From Apostichopus japonicus (taxonomy: Eukaryota; Echinodermata; Holothuroidea; Aspidochirotida; Stichopodidae), in contig NC_092563.1 in the NCBI RefSeq assembly GCF_037975245.1, positions 26,258,960 through 26,322,959 of the forward strand: DNA of 64,000 bases, given 5' to 3'. Below, in pieces: positions 24,201 through 35,000 of the stretch. A program made the translations under genes and the position numbers. The notes under the pieces were generated by a model, which saw nothing but the letters and a program-made list of their open reading frames with translations, searched no databases and was not told the origin of the DNA. The stretch's first letter is position 1. The number at the start of each line of letters is the position of its first letter.

Positions 24201-27200
24201 AGAAAATTAGGTTAGTGGTGCCTCATGTATGGATGTTACAGCAGGAAAATGAGTTTAGTGATACCTCATGTATTGATGTTACAGCAGGAAAATTAGTGAT
24301 ATCTCATGTATGTATTTTACAGCTTTTACATGTTTAGATGTTACAGCAAGAAAATTAGGTTAGTGATACCTCATGTATTGATGTTACAGCAGGAAATTTA
24401 GTGATATTTCATGTATGTATTTTACAGCTTTTACATGTTTAGATGTTACAGCAAGAAAATTAGGTTAGTGATACCTCATGTATTGATGTTACAGCAGGAA
24501 AATAAGTGATATCTCAGTATGTATTTAACAGCTTTTACAGATTTTACATGTTTAGATGATATAGCAAGAAAATTAGGTTAGTGGTGCCTCATGTGTAGAT
24601 GTTACAGTAAGTAAACAGAACATTGTAGTGGCTTCCATGGGAAATATAAATCCAAAGATACTTAGAACATTGGTTTTATCAACTGTGTCATAATTTGAGA
24701 AATATGACCAACTACTGAACAAGTAATCTTGAAAATATACACAATGAAAGATCAAAATTAAATATAGAAGAATTAATTGTAATAATGTCTGTCAAGTTCA
24801 ACATATTAGACAAAAACAGCATATTACACTATTCATATACTTCATATTCAATAAACAGTGCAGTTGAAATCATACCTGTGCCGCCCTCCAACAGTCTGTC
24901 AATGCAAGCCACTTTAAAACTTTCATCGCTGTCATTATAAAATGTTTCCTCAAATAAGACATGGACCTGTGTGAAGGAAAGCAATAAGTTACAAAAACCA
25001 TAACTTTATTCAACTTTAGGTAAGAAGAAGAAAAAAGCAGAGAAAAATTAACACCAATTCCTTGAAGATATCACAGCGATACAGTATGTACCTGTAGAGG
25101 TTTTTAAATAGCACATGTCATTTAACATAATTTTGTTGGCAATCTGGTCAGACATTTTGATCAGTATTTTAATATTCAATATTGATATTTTTAGTATACT
25201 TTAAATTTTTTTTCTTCAAATTTGACCTCTTACTAATCACTGTAATTATATGTTTCCTTTATGTACTTCTTATCCTATTTATAAATTTATACTGGAATAA
25301 ATAAATTGAAAAAAATGAACATTTGTACTAGATTGAACAGGTCTGACATATCACAATCGGTAGATGAGTTGCTAATTGAACTTGTTTTGTACTTCCAAGT
25401 TGTTATCAGTTACCTCTAATCTAAAACACAATTGAATTACATTAATAGTAAAAGTTAACAGAAGGCTAAGAATCCAACACTCAAACAATCTTTTTACTGT
25501 AATGTGATATTTATTTTAAAGGAAACATTTAGAACCCAAACCTCAATAAGGTGATTGACAGTCACTCGGTATTTACATAAAACATTTAAGATGTTTTTAC
25601 AGTCATGCAGTATTTATACATAAAACAGAAGCCTTACAATTCTCTCTGTATCAAAGCCTTTCCTGGTAGCTAGACCATCAGCAGTAATCTGTAACTCCTA
25701 AAAACACAACAGAGAGAAACAAGAATATATTTCAATCTGTGAATAACGATAGGATCCTAACTAATTATGTAAATGCATGTAATGATGTACGTAACACACT
25801 GCTGTACTGTTGTGTTATAGTATAAATTGACATAGCATTGTTTTAAACATACAGAGTTGCATATTGCAGTTATGTTTGAACACTATGTTCAGTGCTTCTA
25901 TTAACATAACAGTAGCCCAGGCGCGTAGCGAGGAATTTGCCAAGGGAGGGGCGAACCTGTAGGCAAATTATCAGAGCCGTAGATTTGGCGTTGGAATCTA
26001 TCTAAGCGTAACGCCACCATAACTTGACGCCAAGTGTACTAGAAAATTTTGGCCGAAAATGCCTCCCAGATCGCTGGAAATGGCACTTCCCAGGCCTTGC
26101 AAGTTGCATCTAAGCATTTTCTATTTTGAAATTACTAGCGATATCATCAAAACGTACAAAAAAATATGCTCGAGGTCCGTGGGGGGGGCGGTCGCCCCCT
26201 TTGCCCCCCCCTTGGCTACGCGCCTGCAGTAGCCCCTCAAAAAGATATTCTCTATATAAGACATCAATTTGACATTTCTCAACTGCTTGTACCTTTGATG
26301 AAATTACGGTACAGTAATTAGCATAAGGATTGCTAGAAAGTAAAAGTCCATTTTTACAAGCAATATATTAAGTAAACATTTTGGTGTATTCATCCCTGTA
26401 GGCTTTCAACTCAATTTTGGGTTGATGTGTTCTACAGAAGTGTTGGTTGCTCAGAATTTCACAAGATAAGTTCACACACATCTCTTCAATCAATCGAAAG
26501 TATTTTTAAGCTATGACATTTGGAAACCAAAACTGGCTTATATGTGTATTCATGTCAGAAGTATTACCCAATTGCATTCTGTATTTGAATCAGTCTACGA
26601 CAAAAAGACGTTGAGCTACCAATATGTCTGCTGTTATGCATGGTTAGCCTAATTAGTTTAACAGCCATAGAACTGTAAGTAATCTGTTGAGGAGCAATTT
26701 CATATACAACACATAACACCAAACAGTACTGTTTTGTATGCAGCCTACATGTATATTATTAAGTGTGTTAATTATATAATGGAACTGTTCTTAGTGTAAG
26801 ATAGTAAGGCAAAATATCCTCGGCTCTTGTTCAGATTGCTCTAAACATGTGCTCTGTCACCATGTTAGACTAAATGATAATAATAACTCAACAGTTGGCA
26901 GGAACCAAACATCTATGTTAGATTTGGTGGGATGAGTGTAAATGTTAAAATGGCTTGATAAGGCTGATCATTTTTAACATGTTTGTGACCAGTTGAAGGG
27001 GTACAGATCAAAGAAGAATAACGAAAGATACCTTTCCGTTCAGGGTCGTAAATACACCAGCATGTTCTTCATCAGCTTGCAAGATGTGATTTTCAAAGTC
27101 TTTTTGAGTGAGAGAATGACGGACAAACACGCCTGTTCTTGGAACACAAATCTGAAGAGAAACAGAAATTTGTGAACATGAAACAGTAATTCTTTGACCA

Positions 27201-28675
27201 AAAACCCACCAACAGGAAATACTAGTATAAGTCTATGTGATCCCAAAGAACTGAGTAAAACCAAAGTGTATCCACGGACAATCAAACATACCAACATCAT
27301 AACAACGGTTACAGGCCATCCCACCTAAGGCCTTCTAGACCAAGGTCCGCGAGTTCGAGAGACCGAAACAAATACTAGGCATGATTTGTGTGTTTGTGCT
27401 ACAAAATGTACAAATAGGAAGTAAATTAGATGTTTGGTTATTATGAGGAAATTGTGTCAACTGTTACGGGTTAGAGGTTTTCGATTCTAGTACAAGGAGT
27501 CAAAATTCTTTAGACTGCTCAAATTTCAAATAATACTTTTGTAACGCAATGTGACAAACTGACAATGTTCAAAAAGTGTTTTAAATTGGTTTAAATCGCC
27601 CGTTTTCCTTACCTCTTCAGATGTTAGGGGGAGGGGGGAAGTCCACCAGTGAAAAATTTAGGTCTGGCGGGGCTATCGATGTACCATCCATAAACCATCG
27701 GTCTCGCGGACCATTGGTCTCGCGGACCATCTGTTCGCGGAAAATCGGTCTCGCGGACCTTCGGTCTCGTGGAATTCACATAACAACTGTCTCATTAGGT
27801 TTCATGTGATGACATTGATAAGTTGCATGTCACCATCAAAGTGACAAACTTATAAAGTTGTCAGGTGCATGGGTGGGGGATACCACGCTTTTCAAAAAAT
27901 GACTTTCCAGACTTATTCCAGACTAAAACACATCATTTTCTTGACTATGAAGCCTACACAGTACACACTAATCGTGACCTAATGTTAGGCTACCTATAGT
28001 GACTCTAATTGTGAAAAGTATGGTAAGCCCTTTGATTAAATTTTTGGTAAGGGGGACAGTCAAAGAGCCATGAATCCATAACTGGTCACCAGTTTGATTT
28101 ACACTATTAACTTTATCTCACACTTCTTAAAATCTTTGCTTTCGTAAGTCATATCATATAAGAAGTGTTCAAGACTCAAGTGAGGAAAATTTCCTGGCTT
28201 TTCCAGATTTAACTTCACAATACAAGTACTTTCAAGACCAAAAAATGAGGTTTCTTTATTTCCCTAGTTTTTCCAGAATCATGTGTGTGTGTGTGGTGTG
28301 GGGGGGGGGCAGTAGGGGGAGAATGGTTTACTTGGATGTTCAGTGGTGAATTGGAGAGAGGCACAGGTTCCATCTAAAGATATAAATTTATAAGCTTTTC
28401 AACTAAAAAACATAAAGGGATGGCAGTGGAGGCAAGTAGGGAGAAAATGGAAGGTTGGGAGAAATCTTAAAGGGGAAATTGAGGGGCACTTGAAAAGTGT
28501 GAGGTATGTTGGAGGGATGGAGAAGGTGGGGGAGGTATCAATCTTTATACTGATATAAGATATTGCTTACCATACATCTGTTGGTTGTTGCTTTTTCATA
28601 GATCTGCTTGTGTTTATTCTGAAGAGTTGTAAAGAACCTATTTTCAACGATGTCTTCATCATATGAGGTAGTCAT
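7051..28675 (-). CDS. ANKRD27: ANKRD27/VARP: VPS9-domain and ankyrin-repeat endosomal sorting protein, complete
   Basis: VARP is a guanine-nucleotide exchange factor of the Rab21 type and an effector of Rab32/38; it binds VAMP7 and recruits retromer on endosomes. Coding exons, in gene order: 28571-28675, 27032-27151, 25638-25697, 24876-24966, 23459-23533, 22901-23049, 21913-22035, 20356-20575, 19605-19740, 18926-19118, 17802-17932, 17298-17380, 16364-16479, 16040-16132, 14683-14791, 14368-14516, 13845-13973, 13227-13400, 11606-11809, 11051-11170, 9701-9862, 9055-9268, 7536-7603, 7051-7275. They sum to 3249 bp (1082 residues; human about 1050), with all phases consistent and GT-AG borders. The start ATG has A at -3 and the family's N-terminal pattern (YDED). 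The order VPS9, Cys motif, ankyrins, Cys motif, ankyrins matches the vertebrate protein as I remember it. No frameshift was seen. A noncoding 5' exon is possible. Confidence 0.95.
7720..8045 (+). repeat. Minisatellite, 37-38-bp unit, about 8 copies
   Basis: The unit contains AATATGCATAGAACCCCCTG followed by TTTATCTTGACAAATCTG. It lies in ANKRD27 intron 22. Copies differ by few changes. Confidence 0.92.
9701..11809 (-). other. ANKRD27: Second ankyrin-repeat block of ANKRD27 (exons 19-21)
   Basis: Exons 19, 20 and 21 encode about residues 753-914 with the signatures [44 protein letters not shown] and [16 protein letters not shown]. Exon 20 joins 21 in phase 0 so that a single repeat ([16 protein letters not shown]) is rebuilt across the intron. 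Confidence 0.9.
10195..10800 (+). repeat. Minisatellite, 39-bp unit, about 14 copies
   Basis: The unit contains CATCTCCACCCCTACTACTA and CACCACCAATGTCAGCA, with a clear 39-bp step (for example 10291 to 10330). Since 39 is divisible by three, long frames stay open on both strands and give 13-residue repeat peptides. These are array by-products, since the array sits in ANKRD27 intron 20. Confidence 0.93.
12120..12800 (+). repeat. Minisatellite, 40-bp unit, about 17 copies
   Basis: The unit carries GAGTACCATGTCTACCTGTA and CCAAGATATGTATCATA with an exact 40-bp step over most of the array. It lies in ANKRD27 intron 18. Confidence 0.93.
13227..13973 (-). other. ANKRD27: Linker and second CHPLC motif of ANKRD27 (exons 17-18)
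   Basis: Exon 17 (13845-13973) gives a Ser/Lys-rich linker that corresponds to the VAMP7-binding region in vertebrates, though the linker itself is poorly conserved. Exon 18 (13227-13400) starts [12 protein letters not shown] and carries [10 protein letters not shown] at about residues 738-747, the second retromer-binding microdomain. An acidic run (DEDDDYGEE) precedes the motif. Confidence 0.87.
15050..16012 (+). repeat. Minisatellite, 18-bp unit, about 53 copies, next to the exon 14 donor
   Basis: The unit is ATGAATATCTCCAGATCT with variants in the first codon-sized part. Variants are clustered: ATGAAT copies, then AGGAAC, then GCGAAC, then GCGAAT, then GTGAAT, then ATGAAT/ATGACT. This is the pattern of local unit expansion. 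The unit has no stop codon in several frames on both strands, so open frames of 340 (plus) and 315 (minus) codons arise with no sign of being genes. The array starts about 28 bp beyond the ANKRD27 exon 14 splice donor. Confidence 0.96.
16635..16816. mobile_element. Foldback (MITE-like) element, 182 bp
   Basis: Two arms of about 50-55 bp face each other; the shared core is GGTTAATCAACGGTCTAGCG on the left and its complement on the right. A second small hairpin (GAGGGCTCCGCCCTC) lies in the middle. A fragment of the same arm (GTGCGTTACTCACAGGATTAA) recurs near 16912. It sits in ANKRD27 intron 12. No target duplication was evident. Confidence 0.8.
17436..17498 (+). repeat. Duplicated poly(A) block
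   Basis: The motif TTTGAAAATTG followed by 15 or more A residues occurs twice within 60 bp, in ANKRD27 intron 11. Confidence 0.7.
17802..17932 (-). other. ANKRD27: First zinc-binding CHPLC motif of ANKRD27 (exon 11)
   Basis: The exon encodes [10 protein letters not shown] at about residues 453-462, just before the first ankyrin block. In vertebrate VARP the two such Cys/His microdomains bind zinc and contact the retromer subunit VPS29. All four Cys and the His are present. Confidence 0.88.
19930..20297. mobile_element. piggyBac-like MITE with TTAA ends
   Basis: The element is bounded by TTAA at 19930-19933 and 20294-20297. Its ends are imperfect inverted repeats: AAGGCATTGTAGACTCGCC on the left and, on the complement of the right end, AAGGGTGTGAAGACTCGCG. 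TTAA target sites are the mark of the piggyBac superfamily. A second copy spans 40444-42796, split by a larger insertion. It lies in ANKRD27 intron 8, 59 bp from the exon 8 donor. It encodes no protein. Confidence 0.75.
20576..21360 (+). repeat. Minisatellite, 55-56-bp unit, about 14 copies, abutting the exon 8 acceptor
   Basis: The unit contains CATAATCATAAGGACACAAA, GGTATTAGGTTATGATGACA and GTATGGATAGAGGATA. It starts at the splice acceptor of ANKRD27 exon 8, so the acceptor and its upstream tract are themselves the last repeat unit (read on the minus strand). Confidence 0.93.
22331..22590 (+). mobile_element. tRNA-derived SINE, copy 1
   Basis: The head has an RNA polymerase III A-box (TAGCTCAGTGG) and a decayed B-box about 40 bp on. 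A body of about 150 bp follows, then a (CATA)n tail. The same body and head occur in reverse orientation at 49468-49724. It lies in ANKRD27 intron 6. Confidence 0.8.
23590..24605 (+). repeat. Complex tandem repeat, about 105-bp unit
   Basis: Units join GATACCTCATGTATTGATGT, TACAGCAGGAAAATTAGTGA and ATCTCATGTATGTATTTTAC in varying order and length, with short partial copies at the left end. The array fills most of ANKRD27 intron 4. Confidence 0.9.
25918..26226. mobile_element. Non-autonomous hAT-like element with an 8-bp target duplication
   Basis: The 309-bp element begins CAGGCGCGTAGC and ends with its exact complement. It is flanked by CAGTAGCC at 25910-25917 and 26227-26234. An 8-bp duplication and ends of the CAGG.GCGTAG type fit the hAT superfamily. 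It holds the shared core module (about 25985-26115) and ends in a G-run/C-run hairpin. It has no coding capacity. It lies in ANKRD27 intron 2. Confidence 0.88.
27680..27775 (+). repeat. Short GC-rich tandem repeat, about 5 copies
   Basis: GGTCTCGCGGACCAT-type words recur every 18-20 bp in an otherwise AT-rich intron (ANKRD27 intron 1). A related GGTCCGCGAG word lies near 27343. Confidence 0.8.
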
Positions 28676-29188
28676 TGTTGTGATCTCAGTGCTCTTTCAG
28701 CAAGTCAATAGTCAACACTGAGGGATTTGAAGAGAAGGCATTAAAATGAATCACTTGGTCATCAGTATTGGCCCCTAATTTTAACATGCAAAGATTGCTA
28801 AAAGTGTACAAAAGTCCTTTCTGGGATGATCGCGATCATTCAAATTAATCCCAGTCATTGAGGAATATTCAGTTAGACAATTAAATGTCTCACTAAGGAT
28901 GAACAGATGACAGTGAATGCTTGCTGAAGTCTGAATATGGGTGACCATTACTGTACTTCCTAGCACACTTGGGGGCAATACTGAAGACCTGGATGAATCA
29001 AATGTGGAATGCTATGAAACAACTTGAAGGCCTTTAGAGCCTAGTACTGTCAGTCTATAAACCTTCAGCGGGATGATTTATTGTCTGATCTTTTAAGAGA
29101 ATAGAATGTAAGTCAACATCACTCCATCAAGTAGTATATCAGCCATACAAAACTAAATCAATCCTTTGGTCATAAGGGAAATCATAAC

Positions 29189-29261
29189 GGCATTGTGGTT
29201 AAGTGGTTAAGGCAGTGGACTTGTGATCTAAAGATTACAGGTTCGAGTCCTGGCCGCGACA
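29189..29261 (+). pseudogene. tRNA-Thr(TGT)-like sequence, probably a tRNA pseudogene or SINE head
   Basis: A-box-like TGGTTAAGTGGTTAAGGC and a perfect B-box GGTTCGAGTCC are present, and a run of eight T follows directly. Numbered as a 73-base tRNA, T33, T54-T55-C56, A58 and C61 fall in place, the T-stem pairs in four of five positions, and the anticodon would read TGT. The acceptor stem has about three mismatches in seven pairs and the D-stem is weak. It is therefore unlikely to be a working tRNA. Confidence 0.6.
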
Positions 29262-29270
29262 TTTTTTTTC

Positions 29271-30410
29271 CAAGCGCGGTAAAGGCCATCATTTGCATAC
29301 CTTGCTTCTCATTGGCTGGGTCTTGCACTTTTGGTGCTGAATTGGGAAGTTCTTGCTAAAAGTACGCTATGCGTGTGTGTGTATATGGACATACACGTGC
29401 ATGCAGTGGATCGTGATTCGCATACATGTTCTGTATGAATTGGCGACTGCAGTCTTGAGACAACTTTGTTAAAAAAATTGTTAAAATGTTTTTTCTTTGC
29501 TTTTGCACGGACTTGTTTGTGTACATTTACATCTATAAGTTTGTAAAACAATACTGCGACCATGGACTGTGAGTGTACACATCTCATTGTAGATGACTGT
29601 CCTTCTTTGAAGGTAATGATTACTTAGGTTGATGATCCAAACCTGAAAAGCCATTAAATCTAATAAGTTAGTTTTGACAAGGGTGAAGCTTCGAAGTGAT
29701 GGAGGAACTTGCTGTACAGAGTACTGTGATGGCAATGTACGCAGATTAGTATATACCAGGCGTTTGATTGCTTCAAAACTGCTTCAAAACATTGGTCAGC
29801 TACAGTATAAGTTGACCGTTTCTAGTTGACTATTTACTTGAGATGCTTTTACACTTTAAACTGATAGACTCTTAATTTTGAGCATAGACATTGATTTGAA
29901 TTTCCAATATTATGACCCTTTGAAACGGTTTATTATGACCCTTTGGCACGGTTTTCAGTTAATATGATACGAAAGATATAGGCCAAGTATTTAGTCATAC
30001 ATGTTAGTAGTACCACTGCCACTGTGGATTATAGTTATTGAACACAGAAAATGTCTTACGTTTATAATATATGGTGATTTTTTGTATCATCTTCAAACTG
30101 TTTCGGTTTGATTTAACTTCTTTAAATTTTCAGCAACAGATTTGTACATAACCAGAGACCCTCTACACCTGTGGCATAACACACCGACAAATAAGTTAAC
30201 TCTACGCAAACGTGTACAGTACCATTGTACATTCTGCTGCTAGACTGTGTTCTTCTTTGAGAGTAGCAAAGTGGCCTTGTGAAATGTGGTATGTGATGAG
30301 CGTTTCAGTGCATCAGCTGCTAGTTGATATTGTAATGAATCTTATGTATACGAACCCCAGCCAATGAGAAGCGAGGTATGCAAATGATGGCCTTTACCGC
30401 GCTGGGAATA
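29271..30410. mobile_element. Region bounded by 50-bp inverted repeats, possible foldback element
   Basis: Sequence 29271-29323 (GCGCGGTAAAGGCCATCATT and onward) recurs in inverted orientation at 30359-30410 with about 95% identity. The 1.0 kb between is AT-rich without a coding frame of note. The outer edges have no clear target duplication. Confidence 0.5.
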
Positions 30411-32033
30411 ATAATCTTGCGTCCTGGCCAGATCATTGCGTTGTGTCCTGTACCAGAATTCATGAACTGCAAGTCATTAATTGAGATTGGAAGACTAACA
30501 AAATGCTATAGCACATACTAGTGGTTGGTTAGCACTGGTTATACAGGTCGTATACAGTAGGCTTCCACTTGACACTCCCTCCTAACCCTTCAAGCAACCT
30601 CACACCTTGACACTCTTTGAGTTTTGTATCTTATTTTGCGCATTGGGAGCTGATGTATTGTTCGCGTCCACTGCATTGCAACTTTGTAAATAACAGCACT
30701 AAATCAAGTGCTGATAACAATAATATAAACGTTAGGCTTGAGGCTTAGCCTAGTCTAAATTGAACTAAGTAATACTGATACGGGGCTGAATGAAAATAGG
30801 CTAGACCTAATAGAACTTTACTTAGCGTTTGGTCGTGTTAATGCCAACACATGCTTACTTTATCAACGATACCTCAAATCACTTAAGAAAGTCGATTGGA
30901 ATAACCGTTCCGGATGTCACATTACTAAGTCCATAGCGCTAAAACACATTGTCACACAGTCGTTGTAGCAGAACTCACGTAGTAAATAGCAAAGTAAATT
31001 GTAAACGTAACCCGTACAATACTGCGCTCAGTATCTTGTGACTGTATATCAGGTTGATGAGCTGCCGATTGCGCAATATTTCCTGATGACCTTGCATTGT
31101 AAACAAGAGGGCAATCACAGATATTTCCGTCGTGGTGAGGGCAATCCACTGCATTGCATATCTCGTCGCCAACTAACACTAATTTTAAATGAACAAATTT
31201 ATGCAATTTTCTGGAAATACCGTTTTTAGTTAACATTACCACATTCTTTTGTAAACCCCACACTGAACAAAACTAGACTAGGAGTACTGACTCCAGAAAC
31301 ATACTCATAAAAATATCATTGTGAAAATTTCCTCTTGTTTTGTCCATTTTATACTAATTTTTAACATTAGAAAGACAACCACTCATTGTCAATCAGTGAA
31401 AACCAATGTCGCGTGCAGGTAATCACACATAGATATGGTCGACTTCGCCCTCTTGCGCGCCTAGACGCAGGGAATAGACCTAGACTACTTGCCTTGATAC
31501 AATGCAGTTTATATACCGGGCGTACTCATGCACGCAGAATTTGACCTCCGATCTTTGTTTCTGGGAGTCTGCGAGACAACACGGGTTTACCCTGGGGGTA
31601 TCTATCCACCAAGTTGAAAGAAAATCGGTTCAGCCGTTTAGGAGGAGTTTTTACACAAAATTGCGATTAAAAATATACTTTTGACCTATTACCATGTGCA
31701 ATCAAAAGAAACATAAATATGTAGCAACAGATATAAACAATATACTGTAACAAATATATTGTAAAGTGCCCAATGCGCGACCGACCCTGATTTGAACTAG
31801 ACATAAGCAAATGCATACGCACGAAAAGAACGCAACTGGTTCTTCAATTGATTGTGTCTAATAAATTGTGACGTCACTGATGCCTCATGTAGTTATAACT
31901 CGATCTGTTTTTTTGTTATACTGCTTACATAAATTTCAATTAGCTCGTAGGCTGCAATTGTAATCCAAATGGTTTAGGTTCAGAAATGAACGTGTGACGT
32001 ATATTGTATTAGTTATAGTTAATTTCTTGTAAC

Positions 32034-35000
32034 ATGAAATCTCCAGTTGCAGGTCAAACGTTTTCCCAGTCCACCGCTTCTAAACCCAAGGAAGCCAAAT
32101 CAGAAGAAACGCAGCGAGAGAAACGTTTACGATCTCTTCTCAAAAACAAAGCTGAATTAAAGTTTACGTCGTTCGATGTTAAAACCTACCATCCGAGAAG
32201 TACGGAACAATGTTCGCCAAAATCGGGAGATCGCCGTGTCATTAAACTGGATAAACTTTCCGAGAAACTTCGCGAAGCGTCTGATAGTAAATTTACCAAA
32301 AAAGAGCAAGATGTACAAAAGACTACAGAGCCACATGGAACGAGGCACTTTAAAGCGATACTGAAGGAACAAGCAAAGACTAAACGTGGAGCCGATGGAG
32401 CTGGGAAACAGGTAAATTTGAATCTATCGTTTTTCCCCTTCGAAAATTCAAGTTACGGGTGCAAATACTTCGCCTCCTGTAATGATAATTTCACGGTCCA
32501 TATTGCCTAGAATATTTAGCCACATCCTTCAATGCATTTCAAGTCGTTATATGTATTTTGCGTGTGTTTTGACCGTTTTAGTGATTTTAATTTTACACGA
32601 TATCAGGTGGATGGCAAAGGTACATTACGAGGGACTACATTAAAACCTATCAACCGGCAAGCTCAAGGACGATTTACTTTCCTTAAAAACATTCAACCAT
32701 CCAAACGGGATGAGGCTTTACGGTTTGCCAAGCCATTGGCAGTGTCAGTACCGGGAACTCCATCAGAGATGGTGAAAAATCGACAGTCGCTACCAAATAA
32801 GGCATTGGTGGGTATACAATAAATAAGATACTCAACTTGAAAACTGGAATAAAGCATTATGAACTTGTATCATGGTTTAGAGGTGGGTGGGTTGGGCGTA
32901 AGGAGGAGGTCGGATTCTTTTCCTTTAATATCATGACGTCCCATTGATAACCATTACCTTTCTAGATCAACCTTTCAATCCTTTTTCAATTCTATAGCAC
33001 ATGAGGCTAGAAACCAAACGGAAGAACAAGGAACATTTAAACCAGTCGTCTGTAAGAGGAGATGCAGTGGACAGCGGAGTCTTGAACATGTAAATATACC
33101 AATGTGAATCATGATTGCCCTGCACCTATATATCTTAAAAAGACCCAAGCATGGTCCCATATACAAGCATGCATCTGTTTTCCTATTGGCCTGGTGGCCA
33201 CAAGTATATATTAGACTTCTAATTGCAAAAACACATTCAAGGGAAAAGAAGTGAAAATGTGACCCGTGTGGAACAATTTCATGGCATATCTTGAAATATA
33301 CAATTTTGCTAATAAGAGGGTTTATAGCAAATTATACATAAATGGAAAGCTATGAATCAGAACTTAACAACGGCATCCCATAGCGCATGAATGTTGCATC
33401 ATAGCCTACACACAATTACTGCATATCTGGATTTTCAGGGGCGTAGGAAGGTACTTTTGAGTGGGGGGGGGGCTGAAGAATGATGGCCGGCCTGGGGAGG
33501 GGTCTAAGGGGAGGGGGTGTCCTCCTCCCCTTTGGAATTTTTTGCATTTCCAGGTGGCCTCAGATGCAATTTGCTGCAATATAGCACACTTCAACACCCA
33601 CTCCATTTTGTAAACTTAATTTTGTATTTTCACCAGGCCTTAGATGCAATTTGGTGCTCCAAATGAGATTTTTTTTCTCATTTGGAAATGAAAAAGGGGT
33701 TTTCTGACTTGCGAACCGGGGGGGGGGGCGGAATGATACTTCCGCCCCTCCACATTTTTCACTGGGGGGCTGGCGCCCCCAGCCCCTCGGTTCCTACGCC
33801 CTTGTGGATTTTTATAGTAAACACAATGCCATATACCTTGATTGCCTCACGGTCGTTAACATTTTTGCCTGGTACAAGTCCTCCAAAACTGTAAATACCG
33901 GCCATTCTTGCATCAAACCTCTCTCGCGGTAATATTCAAAGCGTTCTTCCGATCTCAACCGGTCGATTTTTTAAGTTTCTTCACATCTTAAAAATAATCG
34001 GGTTTTGTTTTAACCTCTTGGCAGCTTTAAAACAGATATAGCCTAACTCCAATATAATTTATTTTATAAAACATTTGCATTTAAGAGTTTTGGTTTCATC
34101 TTGACCAATGAAATAATAAATTCAAACAAAGATGACGAACAAACTGAAACTCAGTACCGGCCAGTATGTAGCAGGAATTATACATTATTATTGAAAAATT
34201 CGAGGAAGAAACAATCCTTTGCTGCCCTCTTCTAACTTGAATTTAAATATGGCCGTGGCTGGACTCATAACGTTTTCAGACTTTTTAACGCAACACTTAC
34301 TGTGTCATATACATGATAATACGCCAGGTAGATCCTGTGAGGTGGGAGGGGAGGTATTTTTACTAATTGGCGACTAACTTCAAATTGACGAACAACAGCG
34401 TAAATTGTAATACGGATATAACAGCCACATCTATTTACTTCTCCTACCATCCCACCCTCCCTTCACAGTTGGGATGATATCACAAGGTGAAACATAGGCA
34501 TGCCCTCACACATACACGGTTACTTCCTATATTACGCTATTAACGCATAGGACCGGTTTGTTATTTGACTTTCATGGTATTCCTGTAGTATTAATGCCTA
34601 CTTTATTTATTATACCCACTGCAGAGGAAACATTTTGCAGTCTGCGCGCAGAGCAAAGCACCGGGATCCAGTTTGGTTGGTTTCTATGGTGATCACTAGT
34701 AGCGTGATTTTTCTGTTCCTGACTCTGGCCATGTGTATGTGCATCGATACAGCATTGATGATATCATTGGTTCCAATAATCGAGAAAATTGTAGAAGTAT
34801 CGTTGAAGAAAACATTTTGGAAAGGTATGGATTCACTCTTTTGTGATCGGAGGTGAGGGGGGGGGGGGGAGAGGGAGGAGGAGATGTTATGGGCGAAACT
34901 CTACCCCATGCAGGTATTCGGATAATATTAAGTCAACTGTCAACAAGAACAATTTGATGAACGTCACCTAAAGCAGAAGGTGTCCCTCTACATCAGCATA

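Larger units (their letters stand above)
28676..32033. other. Intergenic region between ANKRD27 and the five-exon gene
   Basis: The two genes point away from each other, so both promoters should lie here. I see a tRNA-like sequence (29189-29261), an inverted repeat pair (29271-29323 and 30359-30410) and a 103-codon minus-strand frame (30952-31263) with a Cys-containing stretch (CNAVDCPHHDGNICDC) that I cannot place; its first codon is GTG, with an ATG nine codons in. No CpG-rich promoter was obvious. Confidence 0.45.

Noticed and set aside
29189-29261. Functional tRNA-Thr gene
   Set aside because: The B-box and T-arm are good, but the acceptor stem is broken in about three of seven pairs and the D-stem is weak, so it is listed as a pseudogene or SINE head.
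30952-31263. 103-codon minus-strand frame with several cysteines
   Set aside because: It starts with GTG, no known domain could be named, and splice partners were not evident. It is kept only as a note in the intergenic entry.
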